From Oscillospiraceae bacterium (GTDB lineage Bacteria > Bacillota > Clostridia > Oscillospirales > Oscillospiraceae): 15,499 nucleotides of DNA. The notes under the pieces were generated by a model. It did no database searches. It was not told where the DNA came from and worked only from the letters and a program-made list of their open reading frames with translations. Position numbers and translations under genes: made by a program. The stretch is taken from NCBI GenBank assembly GCA_902802215.1, contig CADCLH010000018.1, forward strand, positions 1 to 15,499, read 5' to 3'. Shown here in pieces: positions 1 to 6,333 of the stretch (position 1 is its first letter; each line of letters opens with the position of its first letter).

Positions 1-1275
1 ATCTTCTTTGCGGACGGTGAATTGATAGTTCGGGAGGAGCCGCAGGGCTTTAAGGCGGAAACGCCTCGGCCGATCCAGATCAAAGCAAACACGATTGTTA
101 TCAATACAAATGCCGTCAGACGGAGCCATGCCGCTTTTGACATCTTCCATGAGTGTTTCCATTATGAGTATCACTACCTGTTCTTTCGCCTTCAGGAAAT
201 GTACAACTCCGACCTTCGGCGGATCAAAACTGTTGAAATTGAGATTGATCAGGAAAAAGAACTGTCTGACCCGGTTTACTTCATGGAAAAACAGGCTGCC
301 CGTGGAGCCTACGGTCTGATGCTCCCGGTGAGTTCCACACAGGAGAGGATCATAGCTGCCTGCAATGAAGCAACTCACTGCCGTCATTCCGGAGAGAGAT
401 ATGAGATCGCAGGAAAGGCCATAGCAAGGGAGCTTGACCTCCCTCATTTCCGCATCCGTGCAAGAATGATCCAGCTTGGGCACGTTGAGGCAAAGGGAGC
501 TTTGAATTACGCAGAGAAAAAGCTGATTCAGCCTTTTGCCTTTGACGTCGATGCTTGGCGAGAGGAAGAGCACACCTTTGTTGTTGATCGGGATACTGTG
601 TCTGCCCTCGTGTGTGACAATGAGGACTTCCAATCTGTTATTCAGAGCGGACAATACATCTACGTCGACGGCCATGTTGTTAGAAATGACCCGCGGTTTA
701 TAAAGCCTGTCCGAGATCGACTTGTCCTCACTGAATGGGCAAACGCCCATGTTGATGATTGCTGTCTGCGCTTCGTCAGAGTTTATATCCAGCAAAGTAT
801 TGGCAAATATGTCTTTGGTCAGATGTATTACGATGCTGACTATATAAAGCAGACACTATTCTATTTGGATGACCTCATCAACAAGGAGCATCTGGACGAA
901 CTGGATGCTAAATATAAATACTGCCGCGAGTTTCCGATTTCTTTCCGGGAAGCTTTTGATCTGATCCGAAAGCAAAAAGGGCTTAGTTTGTTCACGCTCT
1001 CGGAGAAACTCAACATGGATAAGGCTACGCTTATTCGCTGGATCTCCGACCCTGTGAAGTATCGAAATGAGGATTTCCTGACAGCACTTGCTCTTGTTTT
1101 TGAATTACCAGACTGGATCAGCAGGCTTCTTTTCAAACGCGCTCATTTGCAGCTGGACGATGATGACCGCAGGCATCAGGCCCTTGCACATATCCTCCGT
1201 GTTCAGAGCGCAAATGGAATTGACGAAGCTAACGCTTATCTGAAAAAGAACCATTTATCCCCCTTGTCACTATAG
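1..1275 (+). CDS. ImmA/IrrE-family metallo-endopeptidase with C-terminal HTH (5' end outside window)
   Basis: The frame is open from base 1, so the true start lies upstream and the TTG at 22 is probably internal. The zinc-peptidase signature HExxH (H-E-C-F-H) is encoded at 148-162 in the context AFDIFHECFHYEYH, typical of the M78 (ImmA/IrrE) family. ImmA-type enzymes cleave phage-type repressors to derepress integrative elements; IrrE-type enzymes cleave the stress repressor DdrO. Bases about 940-1160 encode an XRE-like helix-turn-helix (FREAFDLIRKQKGLSLFTLSEKL followed by a recognition-helix-like stretch), so the peptidase precedes the HTH as in IrrE. No cognate repressor is visible here. 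The gene is more A+T-rich than the right half of the window and is followed by a strong terminator. It probably regulates the mobile element, but the target is unknown. Family call is firm, role inferred. Confidence 0.8.
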   Translation: MFFADGELIVREEPQGFKAETPRPIQIKANTIVINTNAVRRSHAAFDIFHECFHYEYHYLFFRLQEMYNSDLRRIKTVEIEIDQEKELSDPVYFMEKQAARGAYGLMLPVSSTQERIIAACNEATHCRHSGERYEIAGKAIARELDLPHFRIRARMIQLGHVEAKGALNYAEKKLIQPFAFDVDAWREEEHTFVVDRDTVSALVCDNEDFQSVIQSGQYIYVDGHVVRNDPRFIKPVRDRLVLTEWANAHVDDCCLRFVRVYIQQSIGKYVFGQMYYDADYIKQTLFYLDDLINKEHLDELDAKYKYCREFPISFREAFDLIRKQKGLSLFTLSEKLNMDKATLIRWISDPVKYRNEDFLTALALVFELPDWISRLLFKRAHLQLDDDDRRHQALAHILRVQSANGIDEANAYLKKNHLSPLSL

Positions 1276-1305
1276 ATCACAACTAATTAAATTGGAAACT
1301 GATAC

Positions 1306-1348
1306 GAGAGCCGACTGCTTGGCGTGATAAGCAGTCGGTTCTCTTTTT
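1306..1348 (+). terminator. Rho-independent terminator of the peptidase gene
   Basis: GAGAGCCGACTGCTT (1306-1320) pairs with AAGCAGTCGGTTCTC (1329-1343), a 15-bp stem with one G-U pair and an 8-base loop, followed directly by TTTTT. It lies 30 bases past the stop codon. Confidence 0.93.
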
Positions 1349-1383
1349 GCAGAGGCGAAATAAATTCATGTTTTTTCCCCGGC

Positions 1384-1407
1384 GGTTCAAAAAATGAACC
1401 ATTTTTT
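1384..1407 (+). terminator. Second, weaker hairpin plus T-tract
   Basis: GGTTCA (1384-1389), a loop of five A, TGAACC (1395-1400), then A and six T. The stem is short (6 bp), so this may be a back-up terminator or chance. Confidence 0.4.
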
Positions 1408-1507
1408 CTGGCGTTTTTCAAAATAAGTGCTCAGAAAAGCCTGAATTATTCATTTCAGATCACTTTAATCGCAGATTCTCTGCTTTTCCCGGTTCATTTC
1501 CTGCGAT

Positions 1508-1535
1508 TTCAAAACACTTATACTCCTGCTACAAT
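1508..1535 (+). promoter_or_regulatory. Candidate sigma-A promoter for the structured RNA / toxin transcript
   Basis: TTCAAA (1508-1513), 16-base spacer, TACAAT (1530-1535). The -10 is good, the -35 is 4 of 6. Transcription would begin near 1542 and run into the structured region at 1614-1995. Confidence 0.45.
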
Positions 1536-1613
1536 ATGCGCAGTCGAGGAAATCTTCATTAGGATTCCGATACTGATCCTTAACAATTGAATACTCCTTC
1601 CAACCAGTACGAT

Positions 1614-1995
1614 CCCATTGGTAATGCGTTTAGCATTTCGCAGGAGGCAATGCGCCATGAGCCGCAACGACAGCGGGGAGCGAAAACCATTGCTTCCGGG
1701 GCAGGGCGGCTCTCTGCACCCATGTGATAAACCAATGGGGACAATGAGACTCCTGTCCAGTCACAGTCCGAGCGTGATAAAACCGTCGCAGGCAATGAGG
1801 GCAGCCGACAGAGATCCTGCCGGGGGCTAAGACCCGTGGAGCTGCGCCAACAGCCGCTGGATGGATGCCCACTTGCAAGCCGGGGAACGAGGATAAATTG
1901 GCCTGCATTAAAACAGAACCAGGCTATATGGATTGCAGAGGCTACATTTCCACGAATTTGATCTCTCAATAGACCTGCAAATCCTTTGCCTGGTT
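1614..1995 (+). ncRNA. Candidate structured RNA or long structured leader upstream of the toxin gene
   Basis: A gene-free stretch, richer in G+C than the DNA on its left, with many mutually compatible helices. They are: a closing 9-bp stem CCCATTGGT (1614-1622) with ACCAATGGG (1731-1739); inside it GAGCCGC (1659-1665) with GCGGCTC (1706-1712), which encloses GGGAGC/GCTTCC (1676-1681 with 1692-1697); then GGACA/TGTCC (1739-1743 with 1754-1758), GGCAG/CTGCC (1800-1804 with 1817-1821), GCTG/CAGC (1841-1844 with 1851-1854), and a long terminal hairpin at 1917-1995. A related motif occurs twice 50 bases apart (GTGATAA from 1724 and from 1774, each followed by CAATGAG). The open frames crossing it in both directions have no usable ribosome binding site or recognisable protein. 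I cannot assign a known class; raiA-type or HEARO/omega-type RNAs, known from Clostridia and mobile elements, are the ones to test. It could be a free RNA or the 5' leader of the MazF-like gene. Confidence 0.55.
1917..1995 (+). promoter_or_regulatory. Long hairpin just upstream of the toxin gene
   Basis: AACCAGGC (1917-1924) pairs perfectly with GCCTGGTT (1988-1995). Inside, GGATTGCAG (1930-1938) pairs with CTGCAAATCC (1975-1984) with one bulged A. The hairpin ends about 20 bases before the toxin's ribosome binding site. CAGGC (1920-1924) can instead pair with GCCTG at 1901-1905, so two exclusive folds are possible. Confidence 0.5.
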
Positions 1996-2032
1996 ATACA
2001 TATTTAATGCCTCAAAGAGGAGGACGAAAAAT

Positions 2033-2560
2033 ATGGAACAAACATATCGCCGTGGCGATATTTTTGTCGCAGATTTAGGGGAAGGTATTGGCTCTGAGCA
2101 GCAGGGTATTCGCCCTGTAATTGTTATTCAGAATGATATGGGAAACCTTCATTGTCCCACTGTAATTGTTGCTCCCATGACATCGCAGGGCTTTAAGAAG
2201 CATGATCTTCCTACACATTGTTTTTTAGATCAAATAGAAGGTCTTTCTGAACCGTCTATGGCAATTCTTGAACAAATCAGGACTATTGATAAAAAACGTC
2301 TGGCGGAGAAGCTTGGGCACCTCACAGATACGCAGATGGAAGAGATCAATCAAGGAATTCTTGTTAGCCTTGGATATATGAGAGCGAAACCCAAGGCACT
2401 TGAAGTGTGTCTTTGCCGGAGATGTTTGAACAACTTCTGCGACGCTAGTAAATATATAGTCAGGAGAAAAAATCCTTATCAGGAGATAAAAGGCGAATGC
2501 ACTTACTGTAGCTATGGAAAAGGCTATGATTACCTGATAACAATGAGAGCCCGTCGATAA
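2033..2560 (+). CDS. MazF/PemK-family endoribonuclease toxin with Cys-rich C-terminal tail
   Basis: 175 residues. Residues 1-115 match the MazF/PemK/CcdB fold: the N-terminal RRGDIFVADL strand, GIRPVIVIQND (Arg27 at the usual catalytic Arg position) and VIVAPMTS (Thr50 at the usual Thr position). Family members cut mRNA at short sequences and normally pair with an antitoxin. The protein is about 60 residues longer than a typical MazF. Its tail carries C128-x2-C131 and C156-x2-C159, plus C126 and C136, suggesting a small zinc-binding domain. The start is supported by AGAGGAGG about 9 bases upstream. No antitoxin gene adjoins it; instead a structured RNA region precedes it and an excisionase-like gene follows after 16 bases, probably co-transcribed. 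Family assignment is firm; the role as a toxin, or as an element regulator, is inferred. Confidence 0.88.
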   Translation: MEQTYRRGDIFVADLGEGIGSEQQGIRPVIVIQNDMGNLHCPTVIVAPMTSQGFKKHDLPTHCFLDQIEGLSEPSMAILEQIRTIDKKRLAEKLGHLTDTQMEEINQGILVSLGYMRAKPKALEVCLCRRCLNNFCDASKYIVRRKNPYQEIKGECTYCSYGKGYDYLITMRARR

Positions 2561-2576
2561 TGCGAAGGGAGGGATA

Positions 2577-2768
2577 ATGATGGAGCGTGTGGAAGAAAAT
2601 GTCCGCAGAACTTATCGCGTAGAGGAAATTGCCATTATGCTCGGCATCAGCCGAGCAGCAGCGTATAACTTGGTTGGTGCTGGTTATATCCGCGCGATTC
2701 GCGCTGGGCGTCTGATTTTGATCCCGGTGGATGCGCTGGAGGATTTTCTGCAGAGCACCTCCCGATAA
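2577..2768 (+). CDS. Excisionase-type small DNA-binding protein
   Basis: 63 residues (62 if the second ATG at 2580 is used, which sits at a better distance from the GGGAGGG upstream). The sequence RTYRVEEIAIMLGISRAAAYNLV, then GYIRAIRAGRLILIPVDALEDFL, is the winged-helix/MerR-like excisionase pattern: HTH at residues 11-33, then a beta wing and a C-terminal helix. Xis-type proteins bend DNA at attachment sites and steer the integrase towards excision. It lies 16 bases after the MazF-like gene and 115 bases before the integrase gene, the usual place in Firmicutes integrative elements. I infer it works with the integrase at 2884-4149; a general regulator is the alternative. Confidence 0.85.
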   Translation: MMERVEENVRRTYRVEEIAIMLGISRAAAYNLVGAGYIRAIRAGRLILIPVDALEDFLQSTSR

Positions 2769-2803
2769 AGGCGTAATCCTCCCGCCTGCCAAACTTGCCA
2801 ATG

Positions 2804-2825
2804 CCATACCGTCATGGTAGTATGG
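2804..2825. repeat. Inverted repeat between excisionase and integrase genes
   Basis: CCATAC (2804-2809) and GTATGG (2820-2825), with TACC/GGTA nested between them. It could be a protein-binding site or an RNA hairpin in the integrase leader. No T-tract follows, so it is not a terminator. Confidence 0.35.
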
Positions 2826-2883
2826 GCGCGAGCAAATAATCAATAGGCGGCAGAGGGGAGGTTATACGAAGGAGATTTTTATT

Positions 2884-4149
2884 ATGTCGTGTGAAAAACG
2901 TGGCAAGGTTTGGCGCGTATCCTACCGCCATAACGGAGTTATCTACAAAGAGACTTTCAATACGGAAAAACAGGCACGGGCGAGAGATGCCGTTGTAAAA
3001 GCAGAAAAAGAAGCAGGGACTTTTTCTCCCCCTCATGCGCTGATTGACCCTGAAAAGAATCCTCGCGGCTATGGCAAGGGCATCACGGTTCGGGAGTTGA
3101 TGAAGCGCTTTGTCGAAGAATACGGCCCGACTGAGTGGAAGCCGAATGTGCTGGCGCAGAATCGCAACCGGATTGAGTATTACATTAACCCTTTCCTGGG
3201 CGATGAGCTTCTTATGGACCTCAGTGTACAGCGTATTGAGCGTTACTACAAAGATCTGCTTAAAACCCCTTCGGTGGATGATCCCGATGAGATGGTCGGG
3301 AAGAGCGTGATCGAGAAGATCCACACTATGCTGTGTACAGCCTACAGGCAGGCACAGCGTTGGGGGTATGTTCCCCGCGATGAAAAGACCGTTGTGTCCC
3401 TGGCTCACCGTCCAAAGTACAGGTCGGAGGAACGGGAAATCTGGACAACGCAGCAGTATCGAACCGCGCTGGATTCCTGTGAGCATCAAGGTCTGAAGCT
3501 TTGGTTGCTTCTTTCCGCCTCCTGCTCGGCACGGATCGGGGAGCTGCTCGGCCTCCAATGGGACTGTGTAGAGTTCAATGATGACGGTACTGCCTCGATC
3601 ACCTTCCGCCAGCAGCTCCAGCGTATGGATCGGGAGGGGATGGCCAACAGCGAAAAGTTTGAGGTCTATTTCTCTTTTCCATCCGGCAGGGACAGTAAAA
3701 CAGTCTTGGCCTTGTGCGGCATGAAGGATAAGACCGGAGTCGCCGCGCCCCCGCGGACAGTTTATGTGGGGACTCAGGTTGCCGCAGCTCTGAAAGCGGA
3801 GAAGCAACGCCAGAAAACGCTCAAGATCGTACACGGACGGCATTACGAGGATTACAATATCGTAATTGCGCAGGACATGGGCAGGCCGTTTGAGGAACAT
3901 GAGATTCGAAAAAAGCTCAAAAAACTATGCGAGGATGCGTCTCTGCCAGTGGTAGTCCCCCATGCGATGCGGCATCTGAGCGTGACGCTGAAGCTCCTGA
4001 TTTCCGGGGATGTCAAGGCTGTTCAGGCTGACAGCGGCCATAAAGACGCCGGAATGGTCCTGAATCGGTATAGCCACGCTGTAGATGCTGAACGGAAAAA
4101 AATGGCGATGGAGCTCGACGGGATGCTGTACTGTCCCGGTCAGGCGTGA
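2884..4149 (+). CDS. Tyrosine recombinase / site-specific integrase
   Basis: 421 residues. The N-terminal ~60 residues (GKVWRVSYRHNGVIYKETFNTEKQA...) resemble the AP2-like arm-binding domain. Residues about 65-175 form the SAM-like core-binding domain, and 185-415 the catalytic domain. Catalytic residues can be read directly: Arg217 (SARIGELLGLQW), His360 and Arg363 (PHAMRHLS), His386 (DSGHKD) and nucleophile Tyr396 (NRYSH). All five are intact, so the enzyme looks active. It would insert and excise the element at an attachment site. The start is supported by GAAGGAG at 2870-2876, 7 bases upstream of the ATG. The gene points at a tRNA-Thr whose 3' end is only 265 bases away, the classic position for integration into a tRNA 3' end. 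The left end of the element is outside the window. Confidence 0.95.
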   Translation: MSCEKRGKVWRVSYRHNGVIYKETFNTEKQARARDAVVKAEKEAGTFSPPHALIDPEKNPRGYGKGITVRELMKRFVEEYGPTEWKPNVLAQNRNRIEYYINPFLGDELLMDLSVQRIERYYKDLLKTPSVDDPDEMVGKSVIEKIHTMLCTAYRQAQRWGYVPRDEKTVVSLAHRPKYRSEEREIWTTQQYRTALDSCEHQGLKLWLLLSASCSARIGELLGLQWDCVEFNDDGTASITFRQQLQRMDREGMANSEKFEVYFSFPSGRDSKTVLALCGMKDKTGVAAPPRTVYVGTQVAAALKAEKQRQKTLKIVHGRHYEDYNIVIAQDMGRPFEEHEIRKKLKKLCEDASLPVVVPHAMRHLSVTLKLLISGDVKAVQADSGHKDAGMVLNRYSHAVDAERKKMAMELDGMLYCPGQA

Positions 4150-4157
4150 CCGAAAGA

Positions 4158-4340
4158 GTGTTCCCAAGTGAGCCTCCTGGATAGGAGAGTATTTCCACTG
4201 TTCCGACTGTTCCTATGCTGTCTAATGCGTCCAAGGCACAAAAATAGTCTCTCAGATTGCCTGAGAGACATAAAAATCAGAACTTTTTTGCAGAATATGA
4301 AAGCGCACGCAAGAGACTGGGTGTTCCCAAGTGTTCCCAA
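4158..4340 (+). repeat. Three copies of GTGTTCCCAA: candidate integrase arm sites
   Basis: GTGTTCCCAAGTG occurs at 4158-4170 and again at 4321-4333, with a third, partly overlapping copy GTGTTCCCAA at 4331-4340. They lie between the integrase stop and the tRNA-Thr 3' end, where arm-type integrase binding sites are expected. Function is inferred. Confidence 0.45.
4247..4269. terminator. Perfect 9-bp hairpin after the integrase gene
   Basis: GTCTCTCAG (4247-4255), loop ATTGC, CTGAGAGAC (4261-4269). On the minus strand it is followed by TATTTTT, on the plus strand by ATAAAAATC with a T-run only later. It could stop transcripts or be a recombination-protein site. Confidence 0.4.
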
Positions 4341-4387
4341 AGGGAAAACGCACTACAAAAAACCCCTCGAAAATGCCCCGAAAAGTT

Positions 4388-4414
4388 AAAAAAACACCCG
4401 AAATCGGGTGTTTT

Positions 4415-4415
<1 letters not shown>
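4388..4415 (-). terminator. Terminator of the tRNA-Asp/tRNA-Thr transcript
   Basis: CACCCG (4395-4400), loop AAAT, CGGGTG (4405-4410), flanked by A and T runs, so it works on the minus strand and perhaps also on the plus strand for the integrase. It begins at the last base of the encoded CCA of tRNA-Thr. Confidence 0.85.
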
Positions 4416-4490
<75 letters not shown>

Positions 4491-4495
4491 AAAGT

Positions 4496-4521
4496 ATATG
4501 CCCCTTGGAAAAGGGGCATAT
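4496..4521 (-). other. Hairpin in the tRNA spacer
   Basis: ATATGCCCCTT (4496-4506) and AAGGGGCATAT (4511-4521) form an 11-bp perfect stem with a 4-base loop, filling the 34-base gap between the tRNAs. No T-tract follows on either strand, so a processing signal is more likely than a terminator. Confidence 0.6.
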
Positions 4522-4524
4522 GTG

Positions 4525-4601
4525 TGGCGACCGAGAAGGGACTTGAACCCTCGACCTCCGGCGTGACAGGCCGGCGTTCTAACCGACTGAACTACCCGGC
4601 C
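4525..4601 (-). tRNA. tRNA-Asp (anticodon GTC)
   Basis: On the minus strand the acceptor stem is GGCCGGG / CTCGGTC, discriminator G, encoded CCA (4525-4527). The anticodon stem CCGGC/GCCGG holds the loop CTGTCAC, giving anticodon GTC. The T arm reads GAGGG TTCAAGT CCCTT. Length is 77 bases. It is the first gene of the two-tRNA unit. Confidence 0.97.
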
Positions 4602-4612
4602 ACAGCGTTGAT

Positions 4613-4641
4613 ATAATAGCAAAAGCCTTTTGGTTTGTCAA
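4613..4641 (-). promoter_or_regulatory. Promoter of the tRNA-Asp/tRNA-Thr unit
   Basis: On the minus strand: TTGACA (4641-4636), 17-base spacer, TATTAT (4618-4613). This is a near-consensus sigma-A promoter starting transcription a few bases before tRNA-Asp. Confidence 0.9.
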
Positions 4642-4654
4642 GAGTGATTTTTAC

Positions 4655-4707
4655 AAAATTTTGCCCTCCGGACACGGCGCCGTTTCCGCCGCTCCCGGAG
4701 AGCAAAA
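4655..4707 (-). terminator. Terminator of the acyltransferase/PAP2 unit
   Basis: On the minus strand a 13-bp stem (4707-4695 with 4671-4659, one wobble pair) is followed by TTTT. The loop holds a GC-rich inner hairpin. It lies 5 bases past the stop codon of the PAP2-like gene. Confidence 0.82.
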
Positions 4708-4712
4708 CCCGT

Positions 4713-5384
4713 TCACGCTTTCTCCCGTTCCGGGAAGAAGACATGGAAGGTCAGGATCTCGGCCAGCAGGCAGACCGGGAGCGCGGCCAGCACGTCCAGA
4801 GCCGAGTGCTGCTTGACGAAGCAGACGGCGATGCAGATCATGAACACGACGAAGGTGAGCAGCACCTTGACCCATGCCGGCAGCGCCTTGTCCTTCAGCC
4901 CCACCGACAGGACGCCGAGCGAGTAGGCCACATGCAGCGAGGGGCACACGCCGGTGCTGGTGTCAAAGGCGTAGATGAACCTCATCAGGGCGGTCAGCGC
5001 GTTCTCGCGCGGGAAGACCTCCGGGCGCATATCCTGGCGGCTGGGCCAGAGGATATAGATCGCCATCGCCACGACCTGCGTGATGAAGATATAGGTCTGG
5101 AGCCGGGAGAACTGCTTCACGTCGTAAAACAGGTAATAGGCCAGCGCGCCCAGCACCAGGAAATACCAGAAGACATAGAAGATCAGGAAGAACTCATTGA
5201 ACGGGATCAGATCGTCCAGCGCACAGTGCACGACATGGCAGCGCTCGGGCGGGATCAGGTTCTCCGTCAGGAAATACATGATGAAGTAGAAGACCCAGGC
5301 CCCGAGCAGTTTGAGGTGGCGAAACCGGGGCTCGTTCAGGCGGGAGAGTTTGAACCTGCTGTAATCAATTCTCTGCGCTTTCAT
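4713..5384 (-). CDS. PAP2-superfamily membrane phosphatase/phosphotransferase
   Basis: 223 residues with about six hydrophobic segments. In numbering from the alternative ATG at 5390, the superfamily motifs are R122-P123, P150-S-L-H153 and K193-Q-H195-S-A-L-D199, matching the catalytic His pair and Asp of PAP2/AUR1-like enzymes. The Lys of the canonical KxxxxxxRP motif is not visible (Trp115 is in its place), so it resembles the inositol-phosphorylceramide-synthase-like branch more than classical lipid phosphatases. It probably removes or transfers a lipid phosphate head group at the membrane. I chose the ATG at 5384, which lies 9 bases after GAGG; the one at 5390 is only 3 bases from it. The start lies inside the 3' end of the acyltransferase gene, suggesting translational coupling. 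Substrate unknown. Confidence 0.82.
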   Translation of the reverse strand: MKAQRIDYSRFKLSRLNEPRFRHLKLLGAWVFYFIMYFLTENLIPPERCHVVHCALDDLIPFNEFFLIFYVFWYFLVLGALAYYLFYDVKQFSRLQTYIFITQVVAMAIYILWPSRQDMRPEVFPRENALTALMRFIYAFDTSTGVCPSLHVAYSLGVLSVGLKDKALPAWVKVLLTFVVFMICIAVCFVKQHSALDVLAALPVCLLAEILTFHVFFPEREKA

Positions 5385-6141
5385 TGGCATAGACCTCGAG
5401 AGGACGGTTTTTGGGGTACAGGCGTTTGGGGATATTGGGGTAGGGGATGACGGTGTGCAGGGGCTGCGCGACCGCCATGTCGGTGATGGCGTCCATCAGC
5501 GCGCCGCACAGACGCCGGCGCTCGTCGGCAATGGGCGCATCGGGGTCAAAGGGCAGCGGGGCGCCGAAGCTCATGGTCCCGAGCTTCGGGGCGAGATAGA
5601 CGGGAACGAACGAGAGCGCTTCGCCCGTCTTCTTATAGTAGAAGCGGGCCAGGTCAATGAATTTGTCCTGGAAATTGTGCACGATGTTGTTGTGCTCCTC
5701 GTAGCACTCGGGGAAGATGAGGATGCTGCGGCCCTCGCGCAGCAGCTCGATGGAGCGGCGGTAAGCCGTGATCAGGCGCGTGTCGTGGTAGACGGGCACG
5801 GTGCGGGCGTTGTTGAACAGGCACACCGCCAGCGGCGTGATGAGGTAGCTGAGCAGCCGGTAGAACCAGCGGACCGCCTTCGGCTTGCCCGACCAGAAGT
5901 CCCGGTAGGCGTAGGCGTGGACCTCCTTCCAGACCATCATCTCTCCGGCGCACCAGATGTACGGCTTGCCCGGCATGTGCAGCTCGCCCGCGATGGGGCC
6001 GAGCATCTGGCTGTGGTTGCCGACGATGACGCAGGGCCCGTCCGGCAGGTTTTCCGCGCCCAGGACCCGGTAGCGCGGAGTGAACAGCCGCACGAAAAAG
6101 CAGATGACCTTATAGATCCATGTCGTTTTCTTCTCCTGCAC
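5365..6141 (-). CDS. Divergent lysophospholipid acyltransferase-like protein (GTG start)
   Basis: 258 residues from the GTG at 6141, which follows AGGGAGGAGGG at a good distance. A longer frame reaching 6219 overlaps the promoter, so it is rejected. A hydrophobic N-terminus (IYKVICFFVRLF) precedes VIVGNHSQMLGPIAGEL and later ILIFPECYEEHNN, positioned like the PlsC blocks NHxxxxD and FPEGTR. The Asp of HX4D is Gly here (His43...Gly48) and EGTR is ECYE, so it is not a standard PlsC. I recall similar NHxQMxGPI proteins in Clostridia, so this may be a subfamily trait. It likely acts on a lipid at the cytoplasmic membrane, together with the overlapping PAP2-like gene. Whether it is active cannot be judged from sequence. 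Confidence 0.75.
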   Translation of the reverse strand: MQEKKTTWIYKVICFFVRLFTPRYRVLGAENLPDGPCVIVGNHSQMLGPIAGELHMPGKPYIWCAGEMMVWKEVHAYAYRDFWSGKPKAVRWFYRLLSYLITPLAVCLFNNARTVPVYHDTRLITAYRRSIELLREGRSILIFPECYEEHNNIVHNFQDKFIDLARFYYKKTGEALSFVPVYLAPKLGTMSFGAPLPFDPDAPIADERRRLCGALMDAITDMAVAQPLHTVIPYPNIPKRLYPKNRPLEVYANESAEN

Positions 6142-6190
6142 AGGTTTCCCTCCTCCCTGCCGGCTCCGACCGATCCGATTGAACTTTAGC

Positions 6191-6219
6191 AGTATAGCAC
6201 GTTTTCCCATCCGCGGCAA
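6191..6219 (-). promoter_or_regulatory. Promoter of the acyltransferase/PAP2 unit
   Basis: On the minus strand: TTGCCG (6219-6214), 17-base spacer, TATACT (6196-6191). Its position between the rejected upstream ATG and the GTG at 6141 supports the GTG start. Confidence 0.65.
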
Positions 6220-6262
6220 GAGCGGCTTTCCCGCACAGGCAGGATTCCCCGAAGCGTTGTTC

Positions 6263-6291
6263 TTGCAATCGGATCATGGTCATGCTATACT
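6263..6291 (+). promoter_or_regulatory. Promoter of the LRR-protein/nadE operon
   Basis: TTGCAA (6263-6268), 17-base spacer, TATACT (6286-6291). Transcription would start near 6298, giving a leader of about 36 bases before the TTG start at 6334. It is divergent from the promoter at 6191-6219. Confidence 0.78.
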
Positions 6292-6333
6292 GATAAAATG
6301 CAGAAAAGAATGGTTTTCAAGGAGAATACTGGC

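Noticed and set aside
1324..1590. 88-residue plus-strand frame
   Set aside because: It begins inside a terminator hairpin and covers A+T-rich noncoding DNA with a second hairpin and a promoter.
1580..1969. Open frames on both strands within the gene-free region (129, 92 and 70 residues)
   Set aside because: No ribosome binding sites, no recognisable proteins, and the DNA is better explained by extensive base pairing.
1614..1995. CRISPR array or type III antitoxin repeat array
   Set aside because: The two related motifs are 50 bases apart and imperfect; there is no regular repeat-spacer pattern or tandem ~36-base repeat.
2812..3900. 362-residue minus-strand frame opposite the integrase
   Set aside because: The integrase has all catalytic residues; the antisense frame has none of any family.
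4635..6189. Plus-strand frames of 271 and 244 residues opposite the PAP2 and acyltransferase genes
   Set aside because: Low-complexity His/Gln/Glu/Arg/Val composition typical of antisense translation; the minus-strand products carry clear family motifs.
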